Numbered from the stretch's first letter, positions 25,473-35,478 are shown. The stretch: 64,000 nt of DNA from Bacillus niameyensis (GCF_001375535.1 NZ_LN831197.1:4444410-4508409); one strand, 5' to 3'. Translations and numbers: made by a program. The notes: generated by a model not told the origin, from the sequence alone.

Positions 25473-27494
25473 TTAACGCAATTCTTTATCTAAAAATGTA
25501 AAATAGTCGACCCATTCATTCATGACTTTAGATGTTGGCTTCCCGGCACCGTGGCCTGCTTTCTCTTCGAGACGAAGGATGACGGTGCTATTTTTGTCAG
25601 CTTTTTCAAGTAAGGTGGCCGCAAATTTTTTCGCATGCGCTGGAACAACACGGTCATCGCTATCTGCTGTTGCAATAAGAATAGGTGGGTATTTTTGTCC
25701 TTCTTTCACATTGTGCAATGGCGAATAGGTATATAAAAACGGAAAGTGTTCCGGTAATTCCGCGTTGCCGTATTCAGGAATCCAGTAATGTCCGATAGTG
25801 AATTTATGATACCGAAGCATATCAATGACAGGGACTTGACAGAGAACCGCACCAAATAAATCAGGGCGTTGCACCATACATGCAGCAACAAGGAGCCCGC
25901 CATTGGATCCGCCCATGATCGCTAGCTTTTCTTTCCTAGTATACTTATTGTCAATGAGCCACTCGGCAGCAGCAATAAAGTCATCAAAAACGTTCTGTTT
26001 CTTTTCTAACATACCTGCCTTATGCCATTCTTCTCCGTACTCATTTCCACCGCGGAGATTGGCCACCGCGTAAATGCCGCCTTTTTCCATCCAGCGGATC
26101 ATCGTCGGACTGTAAGCTGGTGTTAAACTGATATTAAAGCCGCCATATCCGTAAAGGATGACTGGATTCTCACCATCTAACTGAATACCCTTTTTATGGG
26201 AAATAAACATCGGCACCTTTGTTCCATCTTTTGAAGGATAAAACACTTGCTTCGTCTCAAATTGGCTCGTATCAACAGGTATCTCTGTTTGATAATGCAA
26301 ATTCAACTTTTTCTCATCCATATTATATCGATAGATCGTTGTTGGGTTAACATAGGAGGTAACTCCAAAGTAAATGTCATTATCTTCTTTACTACGTGTC
26401 ATTCCCGCTAGTGAACCGATCACTGGGAGCTCGATTTCATGGGAGTACGTCCCATCTTGTTCATATACATGTAGTTGACAATGAGCATCATGCAAGTAGG
26501 CGATCACGAATCTTCCATTTATATATAAATACGAGTATAGAACATCACTTTTTTCAGGGACGACATCTTCCCAATGTTCACGTGCTGGCTGATCAACATC
26601 AATTTTAATCATTTTCCCATTTGGGGCATCTAAATTCGTTTGGAAATAAAAAGTACTTCCTTCATTCGTCACATATGTATAGCTTGCATCTTGTTCATCC
26701 AAAAGGCGAATCATTTCCCCGTTGGAATGAAGCGGCTTAATGTACAGACGATTTTCTGATGCAGTCCCTAGTGACACATGTAAAATAAGATATTGATCAT
26801 CATGGCTGATCATGGGGGAAAACATTAATTCTTTATGATCAGGCCTCGCATAAATTAACTCATCTTCCGCTTGCGGTGTCCCAAGTTTATGAAAATACAC
26901 TGTATGATGCTTGCCTTCATCTTCTTTACTAATCGTATCGGGGTCTGGAAAACGGCTGTAAAAGAAACCGCTATCATCTGGCGCCCACGCAATATTTGTA
27001 AACTTTACATGCTGAATATGGTCAGCTTCATCTTTTTTTGTCTGAACGTTTCTAACGTGTATTTCCTGCCAATCACTGCCGTGCGTTGAAGTCGCATATG
27101 CGATACATTCGGCATTATGGCTGATAGAAGTACTCGTCATGGCAACGGTTCCATCTTCGCTAAGTGTATTCGGATCAATAAGGACGACCTCTTCATCCCC
27201 ATCTTTTACATATAAAACAGGTTGATTCTGTAATCCGCTATTTTTTGAATAAAATAAGCGACCCTTCACTTTTTTGGGAACACTGACCTTCGGATAATCC
27301 CACAATTCTTCTAACCTTTTTTTATCTGCATCGCTTGTTTCGGATTTCGCGAAATAGGAATTTCGGTGTTCCCCTATCGCTTTAACCCATTCCTTCGTTT
27401 CTTCTGATGTTGGATCCTCTAACCAACGATATGGATCAGCAACTTTTGTTCCATGAAAATCTTCAACAATATCATCTTTTCTCGCTAGTACCAT
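25473..27494 (-). CDS. Prolyl oligopeptidase family (S9A) serine peptidase
   Basis: The 673-residue cytoplasmic enzyme cleaves short peptides after proline. Residues 1-60 and about 400-673 form the alpha/beta-hydrolase domain, and the middle is the beta-propeller gate. The nucleophile Ser is in MGGSNGGLLVA (about 530), the Asp in ATADSDDRVVPAH (about 612) and the His in KAGHGAGKPTSK (about 648). DPYRWLEDPTSEETKEWV at the N-terminus is the S9A signature. AAGGAGGGGATGAAT precedes the ATG. No signal peptide is present. It is a single-gene unit. Confidence 0.95.
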   Translation of the reverse strand: MVLARKDDIVEDFHGTKVADPYRWLEDPTSEETKEWVKAIGEHRNSYFAKSETSDADKKRLEELWDYPKVSVPKKVKGRLFYSKNSGLQNQPVLYVKDGDEEVVLIDPNTLSEDGTVAMTSTSISHNAECIAYATSTHGSDWQEIHVRNVQTKKDEADHIQHVKFTNIAWAPDDSGFFYSRFPDPDTISKEDEGKHHTVYFHKLGTPQAEDELIYARPDHKELMFSPMISHDDQYLILHVSLGTASENRLYIKPLHSNGEMIRLLDEQDASYTYVTNEGSTFYFQTNLDAPNGKMIKIDVDQPAREHWEDVVPEKSDVLYSYLYINGRFVIAYLHDAHCQLHVYEQDGTYSHEIELPVIGSLAGMTRSKEDNDIYFGVTSYVNPTTIYRYNMDEKKLNLHYQTEIPVDTSQFETKQVFYPSKDGTKVPMFISHKKGIQLDGENPVILYGYGGFNISLTPAYSPTMIRWMEKGGIYAVANLRGGNEYGEEWHKAGMLEKKQNVFDDFIAAAEWLIDNKYTRKEKLAIMGGSNGGLLVAACMVQRPDLFGAVLCQVPVIDMLRYHKFTIGHYWIPEYGNAELPEHFPFLYTYSPLHNVKEGQKYPPILIATADSDDRVVPAHAKKFAATLLEKADKNSTVILRLEEKAGHGAGKPTSKVMNEWVDYFTFLDKELR

Positions 27495-27764
27495 CTATTC
27501 ATCCCCTCCTTGATCATATTGATTCTACTATACTACTATTTTCTCCTTTTTTTAAAAAACTTAAAATGATATTTTGAAACTTTCCAACATACAAATATAA
27601 AAGAAATGTAATGACCATGTTAATAAAGATGACAGCAAGCATAAATACTAAATTTTATAAAAAATATCAATCCATACTTTACTTATAGGAATTAATAGGT
27701 ATAATGTTCTTTAATGATGTAAAAATTCCCATTATTTTGGAGAATGAAATATTGGAGGATATTT

Positions 27765-28583
27765 ATGGAGTTTAGATTTGATCATCTAGTTTATGTTGCA
27801 AAGGAGCCGGAGCGACTTGTTTCAGCCTTTGAACCGTTAGGGTTACATATAATTGGAGGGGGACGTCATGAAAGGTGGGGGTCTTATAATTCTCTAAGTT
27901 ACTTCGGACTTAGTTATATTGAGTTTCTCGGAATTGATAATTGGGAGATTGCGACCAGAGAAAATGAAAATCGCTTAATAGCTCAAACTGCTAACATGCT
28001 GAAAAAGGGAGAAGAAGGTCCCCTTCGAGTCGCACTTCGAACCGACGATATTGAAAAATCAGCCTACTATTTAAGAGAAAAAGGGATCCAAGTATATGGA
28101 CCATATCCAGGGGAACGGACGAAAAAGGACGGGAAAATAATCAAATGGTCACTTTTATTTCCAGAAAACTCCTATGATTCTAAACTTGTTTATCCGTTCA
28201 TTATCCAATGGGATCAATCAGATGAGGAGCGACTTGAAGAGCTTCAGGCTAACCAGTTCACTGGGCAACATGCTATTGGAAATGGATCACCAACTTTTTC
28301 TCACGTTGGTTTTGCTGTTCATGATTTAGGTGACACAGTGAAACAATGGTCACAGTTATTTGGATTACATTGTTCTGAAGTTTTTTTCAATGAAACTCTT
28401 CAAGCCCGCTGTCAAGTGCTGATCGTTACGGGAACTAGGCTTCTTTTTTGTGAACCTACAGGGCAAGGGATCGTTCAAGAGGTACTGCAAACGAGGGGAG
28501 AAGTTCCGTTCTTTGTTCAATTAACAGATACTGGACAAGCTGATTCCATTCAAACTGGAAACTGTTTTTGGAATTTTGAATAA
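27765..28583 (+). CDS. VOC-family protein (glyoxalase-like, two repeats)
   Basis: The 272-residue protein begins FRFDHLVYVAKEPERLVSAF and has a second related segment, FSHVGFAVHDLGDTVKQW, at about residue 182. It is therefore a tandem VOC/glyoxalase-like protein. His residues in DHLVY and SHVGF are candidate metal ligands. The function is unknown; relatives act as dioxygenases, epimerases or lyases. The ATG at 27765 follows TTGGAGGATATTT; an in-frame ATG seven codons earlier overlaps this ribosome site. It is the first gene of a long co-directional run ending at 37022 and probably belongs to the same catabolic pathway. Confidence 0.75.
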   Translation: MEFRFDHLVYVAKEPERLVSAFEPLGLHIIGGGRHERWGSYNSLSYFGLSYIEFLGIDNWEIATRENENRLIAQTANMLKKGEEGPLRVALRTDDIEKSAYYLREKGIQVYGPYPGERTKKDGKIIKWSLLFPENSYDSKLVYPFIIQWDQSDEERLEELQANQFTGQHAIGNGSPTFSHVGFAVHDLGDTVKQWSQLFGLHCSEVFFNETLQARCQVLIVTGTRLLFCEPTGQGIVQEVLQTRGEVPFFVQLTDTGQADSIQTGNCFWNFE

Positions 28584-28717
28584 TGGTTTTCACTTCTTAT
28601 TCCATTGGATTGGTTGAAACACAATCAATCTACTGTGATAGGAATTATAATAGTTGTTTTCTAAATTGGGATTGTTCAAGGCTATCAGAAAAAAATAGAC
28701 AAAGGGGAAGATTATTA

Positions 28718-29695
28718 ATGAAAGCGGCACTTATTTTAAAGCATGGAGATAGAAGTAATGTAGTTGTTGCGGAACATCCTACTCCAGAGATTAAAGCGGA
28801 CGAAGTTCTTATTAATGTAAAAGCTGTTGGTTTGAATCATTTAGATATTTTTGTGCGTCGCGGTATGCCTGGCCATAAACTGGAAATGCCTCATATTTCG
28901 GGTGGCGATGTCGCCGGGGTTATAGATAAAGTAGGTCCAGATGTAACTCATCTAGCTGTTGGGGATCGTATTGTCATTGATCCATTGATTAACGGAAAAG
29001 CATTGGGGGAAGATATGACAGGCGGGTTGGCAGAATATGTCGCTGTTCCTGCGAAAAACTGTATCCCTATTCACGATAATACTAGTTTTGAAGCAGCTGC
29101 CTCACTTCCAATTGCTTATGGTACTGCCTGGCGAATGCTCATGACGCGTGGGAAGCTTCAAGAAGGGGAAACAATTTTGATACTTGGAGCAAGTGGCGGG
29201 GTTGGAACAGCCGCGGTTCAAATAGCAAAGCTTGCTGGTGCAACGGTGATTGCGGCTGCAGGATCCGATGGGAAATTAGAAAAACTAAAAGAATTAGGTG
29301 CTGACCACCTGATTAATTATAATACAAGCGATTTTTCAAGAGAGACGTGGGTGCTCACTGGGAAACAAGGTGCTGACGTGATTGTCGATTATACCGGGAA
29401 AGAAACTTGGCCGAAAAGTATCAAAGCTTGTAAAAAAGGTGGGCGCATTCTTACATGTGGAGCTACAACGGGCTTTGAAGCTGTTACCGATTTGCGCTAC
29501 GTATGGGTACGAGAGATGGCTATTCTCGGGTCTAATGGTTGGGAACGAGAAGATTTAGAAACACTGCTCAAGCTTGTTGATGAGAAAAAGATCATTCCTA
29601 TTATTGACCGTGTCATGCCTATTGAGGAAATTCAAGAAGCACACCGATTAATCGAAGAACGAGAAATTTTCGGAAAAATTATAATGATCCCTTGA
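28718..29695 (+). CDS. Zinc-less alcohol dehydrogenase / quinone oxidoreductase (MDR)
   Basis: The 325-residue enzyme of the medium-chain reductase superfamily has a GroES-like N-terminus (VGLNHLDIFVRRG; PHISGGDVAGVI) and a Rossmann domain with ILGASGGVGTAAVQIAKLAG (about 155-174). The four Cys ligands of the structural zinc lobe are absent, as in quinone oxidoreductases and enoyl reductases. It probably uses NADPH. The ATG at 28718 follows AAAGGGGAAG and begins MKAALILKHGD; upstream in-frame codons lack a ribosome site. The 134-bp gap to the VOC gene shows no terminator. Dispersed repeat B follows directly downstream. Confidence 0.85.
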   Translation: MKAALILKHGDRSNVVVAEHPTPEIKADEVLINVKAVGLNHLDIFVRRGMPGHKLEMPHISGGDVAGVIDKVGPDVTHLAVGDRIVIDPLINGKALGEDMTGGLAEYVAVPAKNCIPIHDNTSFEAAASLPIAYGTAWRMLMTRGKLQEGETILILGASGGVGTAAVQIAKLAGATVIAAAGSDGKLEKLKELGADHLINYNTSDFSRETWVLTGKQGADVIVDYTGKETWPKSIKACKKGGRILTCGATTGFEAVTDLRYVWVREMAILGSNGWEREDLETLLKLVDEKKIIPIIDRVMPIEEIQEAHRLIEEREIFGKIIMIP

Positions 29696-29696
29696 G

Positions 29697-29750
29697 ATAA
29701 AGTGAAACTTCAATCAGTGGGGGTCTTACAGCCAGTTAATGCGGGATAAA
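29697..29750 (-). repeat. Dispersed repeat family B, compact 54-bp copy inside an operon
   Basis: The minus strand reads TTTATCCCGCATTAACTGGC, TGTAAGACCCCCACTG and ATTGAAGTTTCACTTTAT. The same sequence occurs split at 48008-48042 and 48351-48377, where about 310 bp lie between the halves. It occupies nearly all of the gap between the dehydrogenase and ligase genes. Confidence 0.8.
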
Positions 29751-29762
29751 GGAGTGTAAACA

Positions 29763-31310
29763 TTGCGACCAGCGTCGGGAAATTTAGGTGATTTACTACA
29801 TGAGGCTGTTACTTTTACGCCTCATAAGCTTGCTGTTATCGGTAAACACGAACAATTGACATACAAAGAGCTTGACGAGCGGATTAAGCGAGCAGGCAAT
29901 GTTTTTAAAAGTCTTGGAATAGTAAAAGGTGATCGAGTCGCCTTGCTTTTTCCGAATGATGTTTCTTTTATTGAAATCTGCTTCGGATTAATGAGAATAG
30001 GGGCTGTACCAGTGCCCCTTAATATTAAACTTTCCATTGAGGTACTGTCCTACATTTTAACGGATAGTGGGGCAAAGCTAGTTGTTTATAAAGAAAGTTT
30101 GCTAGATAAGGCCCAGAGGCTTCAAACGGGGGATGGTCCCTGCTTCATTCAAGCAGGAGGGCACCATCAGGAAAACACCTATGAAGATTTGAGGGAAAAG
30201 GCAAGTACTGAATTGGAAACGGTACACGTCGAAGATGATGATCTTTGCTTCTTACCGTACACTTCTGGTTCGACGGGAAAGCCGAAGGGATGTATGCTTA
30301 CCCATCATGGACAATGGTGGAATGCCTATACAACAGCAAAGTGCTATTTGCTAGATCGAGAGGATCGGGCACTCGTTGCTGTCCCTCTTTATCATAAAAA
30401 TGCCATGATTAATGCAGTGAAGCCATGCTTGATGGTAGGAGCGTCGATCGTGATCCGTCCTGATTTTGACCCTGAAGATGTGATCGCCTCGATCGATCAG
30501 TATAAGTGTACGTATACAACAGGTGTTCCTGCCATGTTCAAAATGATTCTTGCAGCCTATCAAAGCTTAACACACTATGATGTGAGCTCTTTACAGTTCA
30601 TTGTTTGTGGTTCTTCGGAGGTTCCGATTGAACTATTGGAGGCTTTAAAGAGAACCTTTGATATTAAAATTATGGAGGCCTATGGGTTAACGGAAGGTGG
30701 GCCACAAGTGTTTGCTACCCCGAGATGGGGAACTCATAAACAAGGGTCATCTGGGCTTCCAATTCCAGGTTGCGAAGTGCAGATAGTGGATCTCGATAAA
30801 AATCAGGAGTTACCTGCAAATGAAATCGGAGAATTATGGGTGAAAAATCCAGGTGTTGTAAAAGGGTACTGGAATCGGCCCGAGTTAACTGATGTCAAAT
30901 TCAAAGGTGGCTGGCTGAAAACGGGTGATCTTGCTTACTTAGATGAGGACGGTTATGGATATATCATTGGTCGCACCGACGACATGATTAACATTGGTGG
31001 AGAAAATGCCTATCCAAAGGAAATTGAGCAAGTACTCCTGAAGCATGATGCAGTTGAAGATGTATGTGTCATTCGTACAAAACATTCCGTTAAAGGGGAA
31101 GCACCTGTTGCTTTTATAAAAAAAGTTCAAGGATATGAGGCGACGACAGAAGAGGAGATTAAGCGGTTTTTTATTGAAAATGGCCCTGCTTATGCCCATC
31201 CGAGATTGGTATTTTTCATTAATGAAATGCCGTTAGGTGGAACGGGGAAAATTGATAAAGGGCAGTTGAAGAACCTCTTAAATGAGCATAACACGAGGAG
31301 GATTCCATGA
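29763..31310 (+). CDS. Acyl-CoA synthetase (AMP-forming ligase)
   Basis: The 515-residue adenylate-forming enzyme activates an organic acid with ATP and CoA. Motifs in order: the P-loop-like YTSGSTGKPKGCMLTH (about 166-181), MEAYGLTEGGP (about 303), WLKTGDLAYLDEDGYGYI (about 383-400), GRTDDMINIGGENAYPKEIE (about 403-422) and the catalytic Lys in GGTGKIDKGQL (about 500). The TTG start at 29763 is supported by GGAGTG 8 nt upstream. Its stop overlaps the thioesterase start by 4 bp. The acid specificity cannot be read with confidence; the operon context suggests an imported aromatic or alicyclic acid. Confidence 0.9.
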   Translation: MRPASGNLGDLLHEAVTFTPHKLAVIGKHEQLTYKELDERIKRAGNVFKSLGIVKGDRVALLFPNDVSFIEICFGLMRIGAVPVPLNIKLSIEVLSYILTDSGAKLVVYKESLLDKAQRLQTGDGPCFIQAGGHHQENTYEDLREKASTELETVHVEDDDLCFLPYTSGSTGKPKGCMLTHHGQWWNAYTTAKCYLLDREDRALVAVPLYHKNAMINAVKPCLMVGASIVIRPDFDPEDVIASIDQYKCTYTTGVPAMFKMILAAYQSLTHYDVSSLQFIVCGSSEVPIELLEALKRTFDIKIMEAYGLTEGGPQVFATPRWGTHKQGSSGLPIPGCEVQIVDLDKNQELPANEIGELWVKNPGVVKGYWNRPELTDVKFKGGWLKTGDLAYLDEDGYGYIIGRTDDMINIGGENAYPKEIEQVLLKHDAVEDVCVIRTKHSVKGEAPVAFIKKVQGYEATTEEEIKRFFIENGPAYAHPRLVFFINEMPLGGTGKIDKGQLKNLLNEHNTRRIP

Positions 31311-31708
31311 ATATTTCATATGAGAGATTAGAAGAGTTATTGGTAGTGTCAAAATATCACCAATTTTTAGGGTTATCGTTGGAAAGTGTAGAAGACGGTT
31401 ATGTGAAGATCAAGCTTCCTTTTAAAGAGGAATTTCTTGCGGATGAAAATGATAGTTATATTCATGGAGGAATTATTTCTTCTTTAATCGATGTGGCTGG
31501 TGATTTTGCCTTAATTACTAAGGTTGGAAAAGGAATTCCGACTATTGACCTCAGAGTGGATTACTTACGTGCTGCGCGGAAGGAAAATTTAGTCGCTGAA
31601 GCTAAAGTAGTAAAATGTGGTCGCACTTTGGGAGTGAGTGATGTAGTCGTGCGCAATGAAGCTGGTAAGGAAATCGCTATAGGTCGTGGTGTTTATAGTA
31701 CAGCATGA
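31307..31708 (+). CDS. PaaI-type hotdog thioesterase
   Basis: The 133-residue protein has a hotdog fold: IHGGIISSLIDVAGDFAL (about 50-67) is the PaaI/YbgC-type active-site helix, and TIDLRVDYLRAARKENL is the central strand pair. It hydrolyses acyl-CoA, probably releasing trapped CoA or finishing a pathway step. Its ATG overlaps the end of the CoA ligase gene, indicating translational coupling. The binding-protein gene follows after 32 bp. Confidence 0.88.
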   Translation: MNISYERLEELLVVSKYHQFLGLSLESVEDGYVKIKLPFKEEFLADENDSYIHGGIISSLIDVAGDFALITKVGKGIPTIDLRVDYLRAARKENLVAEAKVVKCGRTLGVSDVVVRNEAGKEIAIGRGVYSTA

Positions 31709-31740
31709 TTGAACGAAAAAAGGAAAGGTGGGGGAAGCGA

Positions 31741-32874
31741 ATGTCTCAAAGAAGTAAAATTATATATATATTCATCGGGTTTATGGTCCTTCTTTTAGCA
31801 GCCTGTGGGTCAGAATCTGCTAGTTCAAATGATGTCATTAAAATCGGAGTTGCCGGCCCCTTGACTGGTGGAGGAGCCGAATACGGACGAGACTTCAAAG
31901 AGGGGTCAGAGTTAGCTGTAGAGCTATTTAATAAGAGTGGTGGCTATGAAGGGAAACAGGTGGAAATCGTATTTGGAGACGATAAAAATGAACCAAAGGA
32001 AGCCGCTTCTGTTGCACAGAGCTTTGCTTCCAATAAAGACATTAAAGCGGTGATGGGGCACTGGAGTTCTTCAACAGCATTTGCGGGAATTCCGATTTAT
32101 AACCGTAACGAGCTTCCATACATTATTGCAACGGCTTCCCACCCTGATTTGACAAGTCCTGATACAGAATGGGTATTCCGAAGCTCGACTACGCAAATTT
32201 TGGAAGGGAAAAACCTTGCTGATTTTGCTGTCAACCAACTAGAGAAAAAGAATATTGCTGTCCTTTATGTGAACTCAGATTGGGGAAAAGCTAATGCCCA
32301 ATATTTCAAACAGTTTGCGGAAGAATACGGTGCAAATATCTCCGTGTATGAATCCTATCCGCCGGGGGAAGCGATTGACTACACAGCGGCCTTAACAAAA
32401 GTAAAGGATTCTGAACCTGATTTGCTTTTCTTAGGAAGTCTTTATACAGAGGGGATTCTCATTATAAAACAAGCTAAGGAACTAGGGATTGATGTGGATA
32501 TTATGGGAACAACAACTTTTAATTCTGATGGCTTCTTAGCAGGTGGAGATGTAGTTGAGGGGGTATATTTAAACTCCCTATTCGTTCCGACAGCTGAGGG
32601 GGAATTGATTCAGAAATTTGTTGCCGACTTCAAAGAGAAATTCGGCAAGGAGCCTAGCTATTTCAATGCTCTAGCTTACGATGCAACAACGATTTTGTTA
32701 GAAGGGATTAAAAACGGCGGAACAACACGAGAGGGAATCCGTGATGCGATGGCAGATATTTACGATTTTCCTGTTGTAACGGGGGTTGTTCAGTTTAATG
32801 AAAATCGTGATGATGTGAATAAACCCTATTATAATCTTGTTGTAAAAAACGGCAAATTTGAATTGGTTCAATAG
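31741..32874 (+). CDS. Liv-type ABC importer substrate-binding lipoprotein
   Basis: The 377-residue protein has a lipoprotein signal ending LLLAACGSES (Cys about 23). The periplasmic-binding fold of the leucine/branched-chain group follows: IKIGVAGPLTGGGAEYGRD (about 35-53) and YNRNELPYIIATASHPDLT. It delivers a ligand to the permeases encoded downstream. The start at 31741 follows AAAGGTGGGGGAAGCG; the frame upstream of it lacks a signal. Because it is embedded among acyl-CoA enzymes, the ligand is more likely an aromatic or other carboxylic acid than an amino acid, as in several aromatic-acid Liv systems. Confidence 0.9.
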   Translation: MSQRSKIIYIFIGFMVLLLAACGSESASSNDVIKIGVAGPLTGGGAEYGRDFKEGSELAVELFNKSGGYEGKQVEIVFGDDKNEPKEAASVAQSFASNKDIKAVMGHWSSSTAFAGIPIYNRNELPYIIATASHPDLTSPDTEWVFRSSTTQILEGKNLADFAVNQLEKKNIAVLYVNSDWGKANAQYFKQFAEEYGANISVYESYPPGEAIDYTAALTKVKDSEPDLLFLGSLYTEGILIIKQAKELGIDVDIMGTTTFNSDGFLAGGDVVEGVYLNSLFVPTAEGELIQKFVADFKEKFGKEPSYFNALAYDATTILLEGIKNGGTTREGIRDAMADIYDFPVVTGVVQFNENRDDVNKPYYNLVVKNGKFELVQ

Positions 32875-32885
32875 GGGGGATTCAC

Positions 32886-33761
32886 TTGTTCATTGAAACA
32901 TTAATTAATGGCCTAGCACTGGGAGGGGTTTATGCTCTCGTTGCGCTAGGCTTTACCTTAATATTTGGGGTGTTAAAGCTGTTCCACGTTTCGCACGGGG
33001 ATGTCTTAATGTTTAGTGGCTATATCGTCTACACCGTAATTACAATAAGTGACCAGGTCCATTTTATCGTTCTTCTCCTGATCGGTGTGATCTCGGCGGC
33101 TGTTTTAGGATTTTTAGTAGAGCGATTGGCCTTTAAGCCTTATCGAAAGTCTTTTCATATTATCCCGTTGATAAGCGGAATTGGGGTTTCTCTTATTCTT
33201 CAAAATCTAGCATTAATCATTTGGGAGCCAGGACAGAAAAATTTCTCTATGGGGCTTTCGATTAGTCCATTGCAATTAGGGGACATCACTATATCTGGTG
33301 TTCGAATTGTCATTTTTATTTCTGTCTTTGTTATCATGTTACTGTTTAATTATTGGCTATTTCATACACGTTCTGGGAGAGCGGTTCGAGCCACAGCGAA
33401 TGATTCAGAAACAGCCCGAATGATGGGAATTAAGACAGAACGCATTTATATTTTAACATTTGTTGTTGGCTCCATATTGGCTGGGGCAGCAGCGGTTTTA
33501 ACCGGATCATTATATGGAGCGATTTTTCCATCCTTTGGTTTTTCAATGGGGATAAAGGCGTTTGCGGCTGCTATTCTTGGTGGTCTAGGAAGCATGAGTG
33601 GTGCGGTCATCGGGGGCTTAGTATTGGGTGTATTAGAAGTTTTTACGGCAGCTTATATTAATATTTCCTTACAAGACGTCGTATCAATGGGGATTCTCAT
33701 TTTAGTTCTTTTACTTCGGCCTAAAGGAATTCTTGGAAAAACTACGGAGGAAAAACTATGA
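32886..33761 (+). CDS. livH: Liv-type ABC importer permease (LivH)
   Basis: The 291-residue inner permease has about eight hydrophobic segments. The start FIETLINGLALGGVYALVAL and the loop GRAVRATANDSETARMMGI (about 167-185) are LivH signatures. It pairs with LivM to form the channel. The TTG start follows AGGGGGGATTCAC. Its stop overlaps the livM start by 4 bp. Confidence 0.92.
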   Translation: MFIETLINGLALGGVYALVALGFTLIFGVLKLFHVSHGDVLMFSGYIVYTVITISDQVHFIVLLLIGVISAAVLGFLVERLAFKPYRKSFHIIPLISGIGVSLILQNLALIIWEPGQKNFSMGLSISPLQLGDITISGVRIVIFISVFVIMLLFNYWLFHTRSGRAVRATANDSETARMMGIKTERIYILTFVVGSILAGAAAVLTGSLYGAIFPSFGFSMGIKAFAAAILGGLGSMSGAVIGGLVLGVLEVFTAAYINISLQDVVSMGILILVLLLRPKGILGKTTEEKL

Positions 33762-34702
33762 GAAAATGGATTCCTTTAATCATCGTCTTGTTAGCCCTTG
33801 TTTTACCATTGCTTATTGAAAGTCATTATTTTATGCATATCATTGTCCTTTCACTTATATACGCCATTTTAGCTACTAGTTTGGGCTTGGTAGTGGGGGG
33901 AATTCGCGTAGTTTCTTTGAGCCATGTTGCCTTTTTTGGAGTTGGTGCCTATACATCAGCCATATTAACTGTTCGCTATGACGTTCCGTTTCTAGTTGCT
34001 TTGTTGTGCTCCTTTTTGATGTCAGCATTTATCGGGTTTCTTTTTTCAGTACCGATTTTGAAATTGAAAGGGCATTATCTTGCAATGGGAACACTTGCCT
34101 TCGGAATCGTTGCCCAGATGGTCTTTCTCAATTGGGAGAATCTGACGAATGGTCCGAACGGGATCGCAGGTATTCCTTATCCATCCATTTTCGGCTTTAT
34201 GTTGGATAGTGAAACGAAAATTTATTATTTTGTCTTGGTCAGTTTAATTGTACTTTTAATGGGATTGTATAGTTTGAATCGTTCAGTCATCGGAAGAGCT
34301 CTAATAACGATTCGTGAAGATGAAATTGTAGCTTCATCTTTTGGGATTCGCACAGTCCATTACAAAGTTGCTGCTTTTACAATTTCTACAGGAATTGCTG
34401 GCTATGCTGGAAGTATCTTCGCCCATTATAGCGCTTATATTAACTATGATAATTTCAACTTAATGGAATCATTCATATTGCTTGCGATGGTTGTGATTGG
34501 TGGGATGAACCATATTTTAGGTCCGGTTGTTGGAGCTATATTATTAACCGTTTTACCGGAAGCTTTACGAGAACTGGTCGATTATCGGATGTTAATTTAT
34601 GGATTAATTTTGATTGGAATTCTTCCTTTTGCACCACGAGGATTACTTGGTAGTCTGCCAACTAAGTGGATTAAAGGGAAAATAGGAGGCGGAGAACATT
34701 GA
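33758..34702 (+). CDS. livM: Liv-type ABC importer permease (LivM)
   Basis: The 314-residue permease contains GPNGIAGIPYP (about 131-141) and GRALITIREDEIVASSFGI (about 179-197), both LivM signatures, and about nine hydrophobic segments. The ATG is inside the livH end (ACGGAGGAAAAACTATGA), so translation is coupled. The stop overlaps the livG start. Confidence 0.92.
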   Translation: MRKWIPLIIVLLALVLPLLIESHYFMHIIVLSLIYAILATSLGLVVGGIRVVSLSHVAFFGVGAYTSAILTVRYDVPFLVALLCSFLMSAFIGFLFSVPILKLKGHYLAMGTLAFGIVAQMVFLNWENLTNGPNGIAGIPYPSIFGFMLDSETKIYYFVLVSLIVLLMGLYSLNRSVIGRALITIREDEIVASSFGIRTVHYKVAAFTISTGIAGYAGSIFAHYSAYINYDNFNLMESFILLAMVVIGGMNHILGPVVGAILLTVLPEALRELVDYRMLIYGLILIGILPFAPRGLLGSLPTKWIKGKIGGGEH

Positions 34703-35478
34703 CAAAGGCTATCTTGGAAGCTCGAAACCTAGGAAAATCCTTTGGCGGTGTTCGAGCAGTAGATCGATTTGAAATTGAACTGAAAAAGTCTGAACTTGTT
34801 GGTCTTATTGGACCAAATGGTGCCGGAAAATCAACGGTCTTCAATTTACTAAGTGGAGCCATTAAGCCTACGGATGGTACAATCCATCTATTTGGAAAAG
34901 ATATAACAGGTAAAAAGATGGTGGATTTTGCTCAAGCAGGGATTGCACGCACCTTTCAAAATATCCGTTTGTTGGAAGAACAAACTGTTTTTGAAAATGT
35001 TTTAGCTGCCACGCATAAATCGGCTAACCGTAACTTCTTTGCGAATCTATTTCACACAAAAACATGGAGGAGAGAGGAAATGGTTTTACAAGAAAGAGTA
35101 GAGTTATTGCTTGAGACCTTTTCCCTTTTAGATAAAAGAAACGAATTGGCGAACAATCTATCTTACGGGGATCAGCGTCGTGTCGAAATTGTTCGGGCAC
35201 TTGCGACTGACCCAGAAGTTTTATTTTTAGATGAACCTGCAGCAGGAATGAATCCTGCAGAAGGAAAAGAACTTGTTCAATTGATCGAGCAAGTACAAAA
35301 AGACTATAACATTACTGTCGTATTAATCGAACATGATATGGATGTTGTTATGGATCTTTGCGAAAGGATCTTAGTTCTTGATTATGGAAAGTTGATTTTC
35401 AGTGGAACTCCGCAGGAAGTAATGGCGAGTGATGCGGTACGGTCAGCTTATTTAGGGGATGATCTGATCAATGCTTAA
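34699..35478 (+). CDS. livG: Liv-type ABC importer ATPase (LivG)
   Basis: The 259-residue ATPase has Walker A GPNGAGKST (about 37-45), the LivG-specific stretch GIARTFQNIRLLEEQTVFEN, signature LSYGDQRRVEIVRAL and Walker B LFLDEPAAGMNPAE. LSYGDQRR in place of LSGGQ is normal for LivG. The TTG start follows AGGAGGCGGAGAA and overlaps the livM stop by 4 bp. Confidence 0.93.
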   Translation: MTKAILEARNLGKSFGGVRAVDRFEIELKKSELVGLIGPNGAGKSTVFNLLSGAIKPTDGTIHLFGKDITGKKMVDFAQAGIARTFQNIRLLEEQTVFENVLAATHKSANRNFFANLFHTKTWRREEMVLQERVELLLETFSLLDKRNELANNLSYGDQRRVEIVRALATDPEVLFLDEPAAGMNPAEGKELVQLIEQVQKDYNITVVLIEHDMDVVMDLCERILVLDYGKLIFSGTPQEVMASDAVRSAYLGDDLINA

